The notes under the pieces: generated by a model
Seen by the model: the letters and a program-made list of their open reading frames with translations, nothing else
Told to the model about the DNA's origin: nothing
The model's database searches: none
NCBI RefSeq assembly: GCF_018614035.1
Contig: NZ_JAGGPA010000036.1
Location: forward strand, 40,538 to 104,537
Direction: 5' to 3'
Origin: Streptomyces sp. ISL-96
Lineage (GTDB): Bacteria; Actinomycetota; Actinomycetes; Streptomycetales; Streptomycetaceae
Length of the DNA: 64,000 bases
Shown: positions 24,197-33,176 of the stretch, piece after piece
Position numbering within the stretch: position 1 is the first letter of the stretch
How the letters are laid out: every line of letters starts with the position of its first letter
Made by a program: the position numbers and the translations under genes

Positions 24197-25159
24197 TCAC
24201 GCACCCTCCGGCGGGGCCAGGTCGGGGCGCAGCCGGTGCCACGACGGCTGGCGCAGGAGCCCCGCCTTCGTCCGGGTGCTGTACGCGACCTCGCCGACCA
24301 GGCGCGGCAGCACCCACCGCGCCCCCGCGACGGGCGGTACCTCGGCGAACGGGCACTCGTCGACGGCGGCGACGCGCAACAGCTCGGCGAGCAGAGCACG
24401 TTCGCGGTCGTTCCACCCCGTCCCCACGCTCCCGATGAACCGCAGGACCCCACCCTCGTACTCGCCGAGGAGTAGCGCCCCCGGCAGCCCCGAGAGGCGG
24501 CCCCGGCCGGGGACCCACCCACCGACGATCGCGTCCACCGTCCGGACGTTGCGGATCTTGATCCAGTCGCGGGAACGCAGCCCCGGTGTGTACACGGAGT
24601 CGAGCCGCTTGCAGACCACGCCCTCCAGGCCCCCCTCCTTGGTCGCCCGGAGCGCCTCCTCGCCGTGCCCGGTGACCGCGCCGGGCGTCGACCAGTGCGA
24701 CCCCCGCAGACCGAGGCTCTCCAGCTCCCGCCGGCGTTCGCGGTACGGCAGCCCGACGATGCTGCGGCCCCGCAGGTGCAGGGCGTCGAACAGCATCAGA
24801 TGGGCCGGCACGTCCGGTGCCAGGCGGGCGGCCTTCGCGGGCGATCCGGACAGGCCCATCCGGGCCTGCAGACGCTCGAAGTCCGGACGGCCGTCGTCGT
24901 CGAGCGCGACGATCTCGCCGTCCAGCACCGCCGCGACCCCCGCGCCGAGGGCGGTGCCCAGCGGCAGCAGCTCGGGGTAGGCGGCCGTGATGTCCGCGCC
25001 GGACCTGGCCCGCAGCATCAGTGAGCCGTCGCCCGGCAGATAGACAATGGCCCGCTGGCCGTCGTGCTTGCTTTCGAACGCCCACCGCCCCTGCTCGCGC
25101 GCCGGCGGCAGCGTGCCCGGTGTCGCGAGCATGGGCTCGATCAGGGGCAGTGTGACCAT
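24197..25159 (-). CDS. ATP-dependent DNA ligase (LigC/LigD-type)
   Basis: A 320-residue ligase. Nucleotidyltransferase motifs are in order: KHDGQR (motif I, the adenylated Lys), HLMLFDALHLRG (III), GGLEGVVCKR (IV) and DWIKIRN (V), followed by an OB-fold domain. It seals DNA nicks and double-strand ends. In LigD of Mycobacterium this domain is fused with polymerase and phosphoesterase; here it is a separate protein, 6 bp behind the polymerase gene and near Ku. The phosphoesterase domain is absent from this window. Confidence 0.92.
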   Translation of the reverse strand: MVTLPLIEPMLATPGTLPPAREQGRWAFESKHDGQRAIVYLPGDGSLMLRARSGADITAAYPELLPLGTALGAGVAAVLDGEIVALDDDGRPDFERLQARMGLSGSPAKAARLAPDVPAHLMLFDALHLRGRSIVGLPYRERRRELESLGLRGSHWSTPGAVTGHGEEALRATKEGGLEGVVCKRLDSVYTPGLRSRDWIKIRNVRTVDAIVGGWVPGRGRLSGLPGALLLGEYEGGVLRFIGSVGTGWNDRERALLAELLRVAAVDECPFAEVPPVAGARWVLPRLVGEVAYSTRTKAGLLRQPSWHRLRPDLAPPEGA

Positions 25160-25165
25160 GGCCGA

Positions 25166-26068
25166 TCACGCCCGGGGCGCCCGAGGCAACGGCCGGGCCC
25201 GGCCCGGATCGAGCAGCGGGCCGAGCAGATCGCCGTACCGCTCCAGCCGTACGCCGATGTCCTGCGCCCGGAAGACGAGCCGCGCCGGGTCCGATCGCCC
25301 GTCCTCGACCTCCTCCCAGGTCACCGGCGCCGACACGGTCGGCTCCTCCCTGGCCCGCAGGGTGTACGGCGCGGCGGTCGTCTTCGCGGCGGCGTTCTGG
25401 CTGAAGTCGACAAAGACCTTCCCCGGCCGCAGCGCCCGCGTCATCCGGTGCACGACCAGCTCCCCGAGCGCCTGCTGCGCCTCCACCGCGAGCCCTTTCG
25501 CGTACGCCGAGACCTCCTCCGACGGCGTCGGCTCCAGCGCCGCGTACAGGTGCATCCCCTTGGAGCCGGAGGTCTTCGCGTACGCCTCGATGCCGTCCGC
25601 CGCCAGCCGCTCCCGCAGCCACAGCGCGACCTCACAACACTCCGCGACGCTTGCCGGGGGCCCGGGGTCGAGGTCGATGACCAGCCGGTCGGCGATGCCG
25701 GGATCGGGGGCCAGCCACTGCGGCGTATGGAACTCCACCACCAGGTTCGCGGCCCAGATCAGCGTCGGCAGGTCCTGGATGAGGACCTGGCGCGCCTTCT
25801 CGCCCTCGGAGCGCTCCACCTCCACCGTCCGCACCCAGTCGGGCGTACCCTGCGGCGGATTCTTGGTGAAGAACAGCTGCCCGCGCGGCCCGTCCGGATA
25901 GCGCAGGAAGGAGATGGGCCGGTCGTAAAGGTGCGGGAGGAACGCGTCCGCGATCGTGGCGTAGTAGTGCAGCACCTCGGCCTTGGTGGTCCCGGTGGCG
26001 GGATAGAGGACCTTGTCCAGATTGCTGAGCGCCAGGCGCCGCCCCTCCACCTCTGTGATAGGCGACAT
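25166..26068 (-). CDS. NHEJ polymerase (LigD polymerase domain protein)
   Basis: A 300-residue protein of the AEP/primase-like polymerase family found in LigD. The catalytic DxD is in RLVIDLDPGPPAS; SGSKGMHLYAAL and the N-terminal NLDKVLYPATGTTKAEVLHYYATIA are also conserved. It fills gaps at broken ends with preference for ribonucleotides. It begins divergently from ku (60 bp between starts) and precedes the ligase in an operon, so the NHEJ system is split over three proteins. No free-standing phosphoesterase partner is visible. Confidence 0.93.
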   Translation of the reverse strand: MSPITEVEGRRLALSNLDKVLYPATGTTKAEVLHYYATIADAFLPHLYDRPISFLRYPDGPRGQLFFTKNPPQGTPDWVRTVEVERSEGEKARQVLIQDLPTLIWAANLVVEFHTPQWLAPDPGIADRLVIDLDPGPPASVAECCEVALWLRERLAADGIEAYAKTSGSKGMHLYAALEPTPSEEVSAYAKGLAVEAQQALGELVVHRMTRALRPGKVFVDFSQNAAAKTTAAPYTLRAREEPTVSAPVTWEEVEDGRSDPARLVFRAQDIGVRLERYGDLLGPLLDPGRARPLPRAPRA

Positions 26069-26128
26069 ACGATGAGAATCCCACGGATATGTGATGAGTG
26101 ACGCCTAAGTGCCCTAAGGGGGCGAATC

Positions 26129-27136
26129 GTGCGACCCATCTGGAACGGTGCCATCTCCTTCGGCCTGGTCAGCATCCCGATCAAGCTGGTGAACGCCACC
26201 GAGCACCACTCGGTCTCGTTCCGCCAGATCCACACCGCCGACGGCGGCCGCATCCGCTACCGGAAGGTCTGCGAACTCGACGGCGAGGAGGTCCCGGCGT
26301 CCGAGATCGGCAAGGGGTACGAGGAGCCGGGCGGCGGGATCGTGCCGATCGCCGATGAAGACCTGGCCGCGCTCCCGCTGCCGACGGCCAAGACGATCGA
26401 GATCGTCACTTTCGTGCCGGCGTCCGAGATCGACCCCCTCCAGATGGACTCGGCGTACTACCTCTCCCCGAATGGCGTGCCCGCGGCCAAGCCGTACGTC
26501 CTGCTGCGCGAGGCACTCAAGCGCAGCGACAAGGTGGCCGTGGCGAAGTTCGCGCTGCGGGGGCGCGAGCGGCTCGGGATGCTGCGGGTGGTGGACGACG
26601 TCATCGTCATGCACGGTCTGCTCTGGCCCGACGAGGTACGTGAGCCGGAGGGCGTCGCACCGGAGACGAAGGTGACGGTGCGCGACGCCGAACTGGACCT
26701 GGCGGACGCGCTGATGAACACCCTGGGCGACGTAGACCTTGAATCGCTGCACGACGACTACCGCGAGGCGGTCGAGGAGATGATCGCCGCGAAGGCGTCC
26801 GGCGGTGAGCTCGTGGAGCGGTCGCCGGCGGCGGGTGGCGGCCAGGTGATCGACCTGATGGCGGCGCTGGAGAAGAGCGTGCGGGCGGCGAAGGAGTCGC
26901 GGGGGGAGGGGTCGGGGGAGGGAGAGGGCCAAGGGGCCGACGTCACGCGGATGGCCGGGCGCAAGACGGCCACTGGGGAGAAGGGCGCCGCGGCGAAGAA
27001 GACGGCCACCGTGAAGAAGAGCACCGCGGCGAAGAAGTCGGCCTCGGGGGAGAGTGGTAAGCAGTCGTCCGGGGCGTCCGGGGCGAAGAAGAGCACCGCC
27101 AAGAAGTCCGCTCCACGGAAGCGCACCTCAGCCTGA
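26129..27136 (+). CDS. ku: Ku, DNA end-binding protein of NHEJ
   Basis: A 335-residue bacterial Ku. The core of 260 residues begins RPIWNGAISFGLVSIPIKLVNAT and includes YYLSPNG and KFALRGRERLGMLRV, the DNA-encircling beta-barrel bridge. The C-terminal 70 residues are Lys/Ala/Ser-rich with repeated KK units (GAAAKKTATVKKSTAAKKSA), a basic tail of the type that lets Ku diffuse along DNA. It is transcribed divergently from the polymerase-ligase operon and should work with those products. GTG 26129 is the start. Confidence 0.95.
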   Translation: MRPIWNGAISFGLVSIPIKLVNATEHHSVSFRQIHTADGGRIRYRKVCELDGEEVPASEIGKGYEEPGGGIVPIADEDLAALPLPTAKTIEIVTFVPASEIDPLQMDSAYYLSPNGVPAAKPYVLLREALKRSDKVAVAKFALRGRERLGMLRVVDDVIVMHGLLWPDEVREPEGVAPETKVTVRDAELDLADALMNTLGDVDLESLHDDYREAVEEMIAAKASGGELVERSPAAGGGQVIDLMAALEKSVRAAKESRGEGSGEGEGQGADVTRMAGRKTATGEKGAAAKKTATVKKSTAAKKSASGESGKQSSGASGAKKSTAKKSAPRKRTSA

Positions 27137-27275
27137 CTGCCGCACCCTGCACGCGCATTGGCGACGTATACCGCGACATTTCACCGGGACGGCACGCGCC
27201 CTTCCCTTCCACTCGCTCCTCTTGGACCATTCAGATCCGCTTCTGTCCCCTCACACTCCAAGAGGCCCCACACTC

Positions 27276-29336
27276 ATGCCAGAACTCAATAGGCGCCGCT
27301 TCCTCCAGATAGCCGGCGCGACCGCGGGCTTCGCCGCCCTGTCGGGCAGCATCGACCGGGCCGCCGCCATCCCCGCCAACAGTGTCTCCGGCACCATCCA
27401 GGACGTCGACCACATCGTCGTACTGATGCAGGAGAACCGTTCCTTCGACCACTACTTCGGCGCGATGAAGGGCGTACGCGGCTTCGGAGACCCGCGCCCG
27501 GTGACGCTGCCGAGCGGAAAGTCGGTCTGGCACCAGGCGGACGGCAACAAGAAGGTGACGCTGCCGTTCCACCCGACGGCCGACGACCTGGGCATGCAGT
27601 TCCTCCAGGGCCTCAACCACGACTGGGCGGGCGGCCACAAGGCCATCAACAAGGGCAAGTACGACCAGTGGGTGCCCGCGAAGACGCCGACGACGATGGC
27701 GTACCTGACGCGGGAGGACATTCCCTTCCACTACGCCCTTGCTGACAAGTTCACGGTGTGCGACGCGTACCACTGCTCGTTCATCGGAGCCACCGACCCC
27801 AACCGCTACTACATGTGGACGGGTTACACCGGCAACGACGGCGCCGGCGGCGGCCCGGTCCTGGGCAACGAGGAGGCGGGGTACGGCTGGACGACGTACC
27901 CCGAGCGGCTGGAGAAGGCCGGGGTCTCCTGGAAGATCTACCAGGACACCGGCGACGGCCTGGACGCGGCCGGTCACTGGGGCTGGATAAATGACGCCTA
28001 CCGGGGCAACTACGGCGACAACTCGCTCCTCTACTTCAACCAGTACCGCAACGCCAAGCCCGGCGACCCGCTCTACGACAAGGCCCGTACCGGCACCAGC
28101 GTCAAGAACGGCGACGGCTACTTCGACGACCTCAACGCCGACGTCCAGGCGGGCAAGCTCCCGCAGATCTCCTGGATCGCCGCGCCCGAAGCCTTCACCG
28201 AGCACTCCAACTTCCCCTCGAACTACGGTGCCTGGTACATCGCGCAGGTCCTGGACGCGCTGACCTCGAACCCCGAGGTGTGGAGCCGGACCGCCCTGTT
28301 CATCACGTACGACGAGAACGACGGCTTCTTCGACCACGTCGTGCCGCCGTACCCGCCGGCCTCCGCCGCGCAGGGCAAGTCCACCGTCGACACCTCCACC
28401 GAGCAGTACGCGGGCGGCACGTCGTACGCGGCGGGCAACTACGGCCTCGGCCCGCGCGTCCCGATGCTCGTCGTCTCGCCCTGGAGCAAGGGCGGTTACG
28501 TTTGCTCCGAGGTCTTCGACCACACCTCGATCATCCGCTTCATGGAGCGCCGCTTCGGCGTGAACGAGCCGAACATCTCCCCGTGGCGGCGCGCGATCTG
28601 CGGCGACCTGACGTCGGCCTTCGACTTCAGTACGGCGGACCCGCAGCCCGCCGCGCTGCCCGACACGGCCGCGTACGAGCCGCCGGACCACGAGCGCCAC
28701 CCCGACTACCGGCCCACCCCGCCGGCGGTCGGCAGCCTGCCCAAGCAGGAGCCGGGTGCACGCCCGGCGCGTGCGCTGCCGTACGCCCCGTACGTGGACG
28801 GCGCCGTGAACGCGGCCGACGGCCGAATCGCCCTCACCTTCAGCCCGGGGGCGGCAGCGGGCGCGCAGTTCTACGTCACGTCGGCGAACCGCACGGACGC
28901 GCCGTGGACGTACACCGCCGAGGCGGGCAAGAAGATCACGGACACCTGGAACTCGGCGTACTCCAAGGGCACGCACGACCTCACGGTCCACGGCCCGAAC
29001 GGCTTCCTGCGCACGTTCAGAAGCCCCGCTAAGACCGCCGGCCCGGAGGCGACGGCCCGCCACAACGCGACCACGGGCAACCTCGACCTGACCCTGATGA
29101 ACCCGGGCACCACAACAGCCAGCCTGACCATCACCAACGCCTACGGTGGCGCACGTCAGACCTTCGCGCTGCGCGCGGGCGCGACGGTGACGCACACCGT
29201 GGACCTGCGCACGACCAAGCGCTGGTACGACGTATCGGTGGTCTCCGACACGAATACCACCTTCCTGCGCCGCTTCGCCGGCCACGTGGAGACGGGCGCG
29301 CCGGGCGTGAGCGACCCGGCCACGATCACCACCTGA
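27276..29336 (+). CDS. Tat-exported phospholipase C (phosphocholine-specific type)
   Basis: A 686-residue enzyme beginning at ATG 27276. The twin-arginine signal is NRRRFLQIAGATAGFAALSG. The catalytic domain follows with HIVVLMQENRSFDHYFG (residues about 47-65), GLNHDWAGGHKA, and FITYDENDGFFDHVVPP, the acid-phosphatase-like PLC family. The last 200 residues (from about 505) are two domains of a fibronectin-like fold (DUF756 type) seen in bacterial PLCs. It probably hydrolyses phosphatidylcholine or sphingomyelin outside the cell. A terminator-type hairpin follows at 29407. Confidence 0.94.
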   Translation: MPELNRRRFLQIAGATAGFAALSGSIDRAAAIPANSVSGTIQDVDHIVVLMQENRSFDHYFGAMKGVRGFGDPRPVTLPSGKSVWHQADGNKKVTLPFHPTADDLGMQFLQGLNHDWAGGHKAINKGKYDQWVPAKTPTTMAYLTREDIPFHYALADKFTVCDAYHCSFIGATDPNRYYMWTGYTGNDGAGGGPVLGNEEAGYGWTTYPERLEKAGVSWKIYQDTGDGLDAAGHWGWINDAYRGNYGDNSLLYFNQYRNAKPGDPLYDKARTGTSVKNGDGYFDDLNADVQAGKLPQISWIAAPEAFTEHSNFPSNYGAWYIAQVLDALTSNPEVWSRTALFITYDENDGFFDHVVPPYPPASAAQGKSTVDTSTEQYAGGTSYAAGNYGLGPRVPMLVVSPWSKGGYVCSEVFDHTSIIRFMERRFGVNEPNISPWRRAICGDLTSAFDFSTADPQPAALPDTAAYEPPDHERHPDYRPTPPAVGSLPKQEPGARPARALPYAPYVDGAVNAADGRIALTFSPGAAAGAQFYVTSANRTDAPWTYTAEAGKKITDTWNSAYSKGTHDLTVHGPNGFLRTFRSPAKTAGPEATARHNATTGNLDLTLMNPGTTTASLTITNAYGGARQTFALRAGATVTHTVDLRTTKRWYDVSVVSDTNTTFLRRFAGHVETGAPGVSDPATITT

Positions 29337-29406
29337 ACGGGGCGCCTCGACCGGCCGTACGACCTCCGGCACTCGGCGCTGTCGATCTGGCGCGGCGCTA
29401 GGCTTC

Positions 29407-29432
29407 AAGCCCCTGGACTCGTCCGGGGGCTT
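29407..29432. terminator. Hairpin after phospholipase gene
   Basis: AAGCCCCTGGA (29407-29417) pairs with TCCGGGGGCTT (29422-29432) across a CTCG loop, followed by TTTCG. An 11-bp stem with a T-run fits an intrinsic terminator. It lies 70 bp after the stop at 29336. Confidence 0.8.
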
Positions 29433-29525
29433 TCGCCGTTGAAGCGCTGACAGGAAGCGGTGGCAGTCTGGCTCCCGTGGTCGCCCTCAAGAGAAGACCG
29501 AGCCTTGTGATCTTCGGGAGATGTC

Positions 29526-29807
29526 ATGAGCTTGCTTGCGGTACTCGATGAAGCGGTGGCCGCTCTCAAGACTCCTCTGGAGGAGGACGACCGGGCGCAG
29601 GGCTGGACCGATGATCTTCGAAGAGAGGTACAGGAAGAGATCTCGATCAATCGCTCAGTGCTGCGTCGCCACGGGATGGGCATGGTGCGGCACCTGTGTC
29701 CTCGCTTCGACAAGTGGATGGAACACGAGGGTGTACAGCCCGGGCGTCTCCTGGCCTTGGTGGGCGACGTGCAGCGGTCGCTCGTGGAAGCTCGGAACGA
29801 GGCGTGA
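29526..29807 (+). CDS. Small hypothetical protein
   Basis: A 93-residue mostly helical, charged protein (LLAVLDEAVAALKTPLEEDD, then RHGMGMVRHLCPRFDKWM) from ATG 29526 with a CGGGAG site. No family recognised; it resembles neither a toxin nor a transcription factor by eye. It sits alone between the phospholipase and the tRNA gene and is followed by the hairpin at 29912. Low-level accessory character is possible but unproven. Confidence 0.65.
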   Translation: MSLLAVLDEAVAALKTPLEEDDRAQGWTDDLRREVQEEISINRSVLRRHGMGMVRHLCPRFDKWMEHEGVQPGRLLALVGDVQRSLVEARNEA

Positions 29808-29911
29808 GAAACGCCCGCCGGCCTGGGCGTTCATCGCCCGCCGCCAGTCCACGAATAGTCCACGGACCCCGACATACGGACGCTCCGGGTGCACATGCCT
29901 GCACATACGCG

Positions 29912-29951
29912 AAGACCCCGTTCTCAGCGAAAGCGCTGATGGCGGGGTCTT
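29912..29951. terminator. Hairpin between small ORF and tRNA-Arg
   Basis: AAGACCCCG (29912-29920) pairs with CGGGGTCTT (29943-29951), continued by a second CTCAGCG/CGCTGA inner stem with a GAAA-type loop. It sits 18 bp beyond the 3' end of the minus-strand tRNA and may also serve the gene at 29526. Confidence 0.8.
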
Positions 29952-29969
29952 TGGGCACCTCGTACAAGG

Positions 29970-30041
29970 TGCCCCCGGCAGGATTCGAACCTGCGCACAC
30001 GGCTCCGGAGGCCGTTGCTCTATCCCCTGAGCTACGGGGGC
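29970..30041 (-). tRNA. tRNA-Arg (anticodon CCG)
   Basis: The minus strand folds as a 72-nt cloverleaf: acceptor GCCCCCG/CGGGGGC, D arm GCTC...GAGC, anticodon stem ACGGC/GCCGT with loop CTCCGGA (anticodon CCG, reads CGG) and T arm GCAGG TTCGAAT CCTGC. The discriminator base is A. The 3' CCA is not encoded. Confidence 0.97.
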
Positions 30042-30190
30042 GTACCGCCGCGGGTGGCGGCGATGAGTGAACACTACCAGTTCCCGCCGGGTGTCCATGA
30101 ACAGGTTTTGCGGGCTCCCGGCGTCCCCCTCCCGGGGTGGAAGTCGGCAAAAGCCGGACGCGGCGGTAGGGGGCAACCTACTCTCGAGTT

Positions 30191-30625
30191 GTGCCAGGCG
30201 TGTCCGGCCGCGTGCTTGTTGTGGACGACAACAAGGTCATCCGGCAGTTGATCAGGGTCAATCTCGAGCTGGAGGGCTTCGAGGTGGTGACCGCGGCCGA
30301 TGGTGCCGAGGCTCTGGACATCGTTCACCGGGTCTGCCCCGATGTCGTGACGCTGGATGTCGTGATGCCGCGGCTCGACGGGCTGCGGACGGCCGCCCGG
30401 CTCCGGGAGGACCCGCGGACCAGTCGGCTGCCCGTCGCGATCATCAGTGCCTGCACGCAGTACGAGGTGGAGAGCGGCCTCGCCGCGGGCGTCGACGCCT
30501 TCCTCTCCAAGCCCTTCGAGCCCGCCGAGCTGGTCAGGCTCGTACGGCAGTTGATGCACCGGGAGAGCCCGCCGTCTGCCGACGGCAGGCATGAAGCCGG
30601 GCAGGCGGGGCGTACGGTCGGTTGA
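30191..30625 (+). CDS. Single-domain response regulator
   Basis: A 144-residue receiver domain starting at GTG 30191 (GTG 30200 is an alternative). Acidic pocket VLVVDDNK, phosphoacceptor Asp in VTLDVVMPRLDG, Ser in AIISACT and Lys in LSKPFEP are all present, so it should be phosphorylatable. No DNA-binding or enzymatic domain follows; the last 25 residues are a basic unstructured tail. It precedes nrtL by 79 bp. A cognate kinase is not adjacent; the closest orphan kinase in the window is at 21704. Confidence 0.92.
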   Translation: MPGVSGRVLVVDDNKVIRQLIRVNLELEGFEVVTAADGAEALDIVHRVCPDVVTLDVVMPRLDGLRTAARLREDPRTSRLPVAIISACTQYEVESGLAAGVDAFLSKPFEPAELVRLVRQLMHRESPPSADGRHEAGQAGRTVG

Positions 30626-30703
30626 GGTGACCGCCGACCAGCTGGTGCCCGGATGGCGAAACCGGTTCGCGTGGTGCCCCCCCTCCTCCCATACGCTTGT
30701 CCC

Positions 30704-31666
30704 GTGACCCCCGCAGAGCTCTCCCGTACCGTGCTGCGCGCCGTGCGTCGCGCCGTGGACCAGGACGTGCTGCGGGCGCCGGTGCCGGAGCGCGCCGTCG
30801 TCGAGCGGCCGCGGCCCGGCGGCCGTGGCGATTACGCCACCAACGTCGCCCTCAAGCTCGCCGGCCCCGCCGGCCGCCCCGCCCGCGAGGTGGCAGAGAT
30901 CCTCCGGGCTCTGCTCCTGGAGGAGCGGGAAGCAGCGATCCTTGACGTCGAGGTCACCGGGCCCGGGTTCCTGAACCTCACGCTCGCGCAGGACGCGCAT
31001 GCCTCCGTTGTACGTACCGTCCTCTCCCAGGGGCATGCCTACGGGCACGGCCGCGCGCTCGCCGGTGAGGTCGTCCGGGTGGGGAGCGGGCCCCACGCCG
31101 ACGCCGTGGCCCGGCTCGTCCACGCCCAGGGCGGGACCGTCGTGCGTACGAGTGCGACTGATGTCCCGGTGGCTGACCTTGGCGATCTCGATGCTCTCCG
31201 CGCCCGGCTCGGGCGCGACGGCGCCACGTGGCGGGTGCTCTGGCCCACCGCGACAGCCGCCCCCGACGACCTCCTCGTGCAGCGCGAGACCAATCCCCTC
31301 TTCCGGGTGCGGTACGCCCACGCCCGTTGCCGCGCCCTTGTCCGCAACGCCGCCGCACTTGGGTTCATCGGCGATGGCGGCCGGGATACAGAGGGAGAGG
31401 GGTGTGGGGTGGCTCGGGTTCTTGCCGACTACCCCGGCATCCTTGAAGCCGCTGCCCGCCATCGCGCGCCCGACCGGCTCGCCCGGCACCTCGACATGGC
31501 GGCGCAGGCCTTCTTCCGCTTCCACGACGCCCACCCCGTCCTCCCCCTCGGCGACGAGAAACCCTCGGTCGCCCACCGTTCCCGGCTGGCCCTCGCCGAG
31601 GCCACCGGGACGGTGCTCGCCGGCGGCCTGTCCTTGCTCGGCGTCAGCGCCCCCGAACACTTGTGA
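30704..31666 (+). CDS. nrtL: ArgS-related anticodon-binding protein NrtL
   Basis: A 320-residue relic of arginyl-tRNA synthetase. Residues about 40-110 (DYATNVALKLAGPAGRPAREVAEILRALL then VEVTGPGFLNLTLA) match the ArgS N-terminal additional domain, and the C-terminal DALR anticodon-binding domain starts at about VRYAHARCRALVRNAAALG. The class I catalytic core is deleted, with no HIGH or KMSK signature. Start GTG 30704 has TACGCT 6 bp upstream, suggesting a leaderless mRNA. It sits 25 bp ahead of lysA, a conserved Streptomyces arrangement. A tRNA-binding or regulatory role is inferred. Confidence 0.9.
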   Translation: MTPAELSRTVLRAVRRAVDQDVLRAPVPERAVVERPRPGGRGDYATNVALKLAGPAGRPAREVAEILRALLLEEREAAILDVEVTGPGFLNLTLAQDAHASVVRTVLSQGHAYGHGRALAGEVVRVGSGPHADAVARLVHAQGGTVVRTSATDVPVADLGDLDALRARLGRDGATWRVLWPTATAAPDDLLVQRETNPLFRVRYAHARCRALVRNAAALGFIGDGGRDTEGEGCGVARVLADYPGILEAAARHRAPDRLARHLDMAAQAFFRFHDAHPVLPLGDEKPSVAHRSRLALAEATGTVLAGGLSLLGVSAPEHL

Positions 31667-31691
31667 CAGTTGTGAGAGAGACAGAAGAGAC

Positions 31692-33083
31692 ATGAGCCGT
31701 TCCGCACACCCCGCCGGGCCCCGTCACGCCGACGTCTACCCCGAGGGCCACTACACCGCCCCGGCCGCCGACCTCAACGTCCTCGACGAGAAGGTCTGGG
31801 CGAGGACAGTCCGGCGTAATGACGACGGTGTCGTTTCCGTCGGCGGCATCGAAGTGACCCGCCTCGCCGAGGAGTTCGGCACACCCGCCTACTTCCTCGA
31901 CGAGAGCGACTTCCGCGCCCGCTGCCGCGCCTGGGCCGACGCGTTCGGGCCGGACGCCGACGTGTTCTACGCCGGCAAGGCCTTCCTCTCGCGGGCCGTC
32001 GTCCGCTGGCTCCAGGAGGAGGGGCTCAATCTCGATGTCTGCTCCGGTGGGGAACTCACCACCGCGCTCGACGCCGGGATGCCCGCCGAGCGCATCGCCT
32101 TCCACGGCAACAACAAGTCCGTGGAGGAGATCGAGAGGGCCGTGCGCGTCGGCGTCGGGCGGATCGTGCTCGACTCCTTCCAGGAGATCGTTCGCGTCGC
32201 GCACATCGCGCAGAGCCAGGGGAAGCGGCAGCGTGTCCAGATTCGCGTGACGGTGGGCGTTGAGGCGCATACGCACGAGTTCATCGCCACCGCCCACGAA
32301 GACCAGAAGTTCGGGATCGCGCTCGCCGACGGGCAGGCGGCGGAAGCGGTACGTCGGGCCCTGCGGCTCGACGGGATCGAGCTCATCGGCATTCACTCCC
32401 ACATCGGGTCGCAGATCTTCGACATGGCCGGTTTTGAGGTTTCCGCGCGGCGCGTGGTGCAGCTGCTGGCCGAGGTACGGGACGAGCACGGCGTCGAGCT
32501 GCCCGAGATCGACCTCGGCGGCGGGCTCGGCATCGCGTACACCTCCGAGGACGACCCCAGCGAGCCGCACCAGATCGCCAAGGCGCTCAACGAGATCGTC
32601 ACCAGGGAGTGCGAGGCCCACGGCCTGGCCACCCCCCGCATCTCCGTCGAGCCCGGCCGCGCCATCGTCGGGCCCACCGCCTTCACCCTCTACGAGGTCG
32701 GCACCATCAAGCCGCTGGAGGGGCTGCGTACGTACGTGAGTGTGGACGGCGGCATGTCGGACAACATCCGCACCGCGCTGTACGACGCCGAGTACAGCGT
32801 GGCGCTCGTGTCGCGCACCTCCGACGCCGAGCCGATGCTCGTCCGTGTCGTCGGCAAGCACTGTGAGAGTGGCGACATCGTGGTGCGGGACGCGTTCCTC
32901 CCCGCCGACCTCGCGCCCGGTGACCTCATCGCCGTGCCCGCCACCGGGGCGTACTGCCGCTCCATGGCCAGCAACTACAACCACTCCCTGCGCCCGCCCG
33001 TCGTAGCCGTCAACGAGGGTGAAGCGCGCGTCATCGTCCGGCGTGAGACGGAGGAAGATCTCCTGCGTCTCGATGTCGGTTAA
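31692..33083 (+). CDS. lysA: Diaminopimelate decarboxylase LysA
   Basis: A 463-residue PLP enzyme catalysing the last step of lysine synthesis (meso-DAP to lysine). The Schiff-base Lys is in VFYAGKAFLS (about residue 97), the HSHIGSQI and EPGRAIVGP (residue about 319) phosphate and substrate sites are conserved, and GAYCRSMASNYN contributes the C-terminal active-site Cys and Tyr. ATG 31692 follows GAAGAGA. It is downstream of nrtL by 25 bp and just before hom, making a lysine/threonine/aspartate-family block. Confidence 0.97.
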   Translation: MSRSAHPAGPRHADVYPEGHYTAPAADLNVLDEKVWARTVRRNDDGVVSVGGIEVTRLAEEFGTPAYFLDESDFRARCRAWADAFGPDADVFYAGKAFLSRAVVRWLQEEGLNLDVCSGGELTTALDAGMPAERIAFHGNNKSVEEIERAVRVGVGRIVLDSFQEIVRVAHIAQSQGKRQRVQIRVTVGVEAHTHEFIATAHEDQKFGIALADGQAAEAVRRALRLDGIELIGIHSHIGSQIFDMAGFEVSARRVVQLLAEVRDEHGVELPEIDLGGGLGIAYTSEDDPSEPHQIAKALNEIVTRECEAHGLATPRISVEPGRAIVGPTAFTLYEVGTIKPLEGLRTYVSVDGGMSDNIRTALYDAEYSVALVSRTSDAEPMLVRVVGKHCESGDIVVRDAFLPADLAPGDLIAVPATGAYCRSMASNYNHSLRPPVVAVNEGEARVIVRRETEEDLLRLDVG

Positions 33084-33176
33084 TGAAATAGATGTCTCGC
33101 AATCTGGACGAAGGCTAGAAACTCCCGTCCGGTGAGTGAGACTGGTTCGCACTCAAGCATGAAGAAACGAGGTCGG

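Noticed and set aside
27231..29408. 725-residue minus-strand frame opposite the phospholipase gene
   Set aside because: The sense frame has a Tat signal and catalytic motifs; the antisense frame has no motif.
29970..30041. tRNA-Arg as an occupied integration site
   Set aside because: The tRNA is intact and no integrase, direct repeat of its 3' end or element-like genes flank it.
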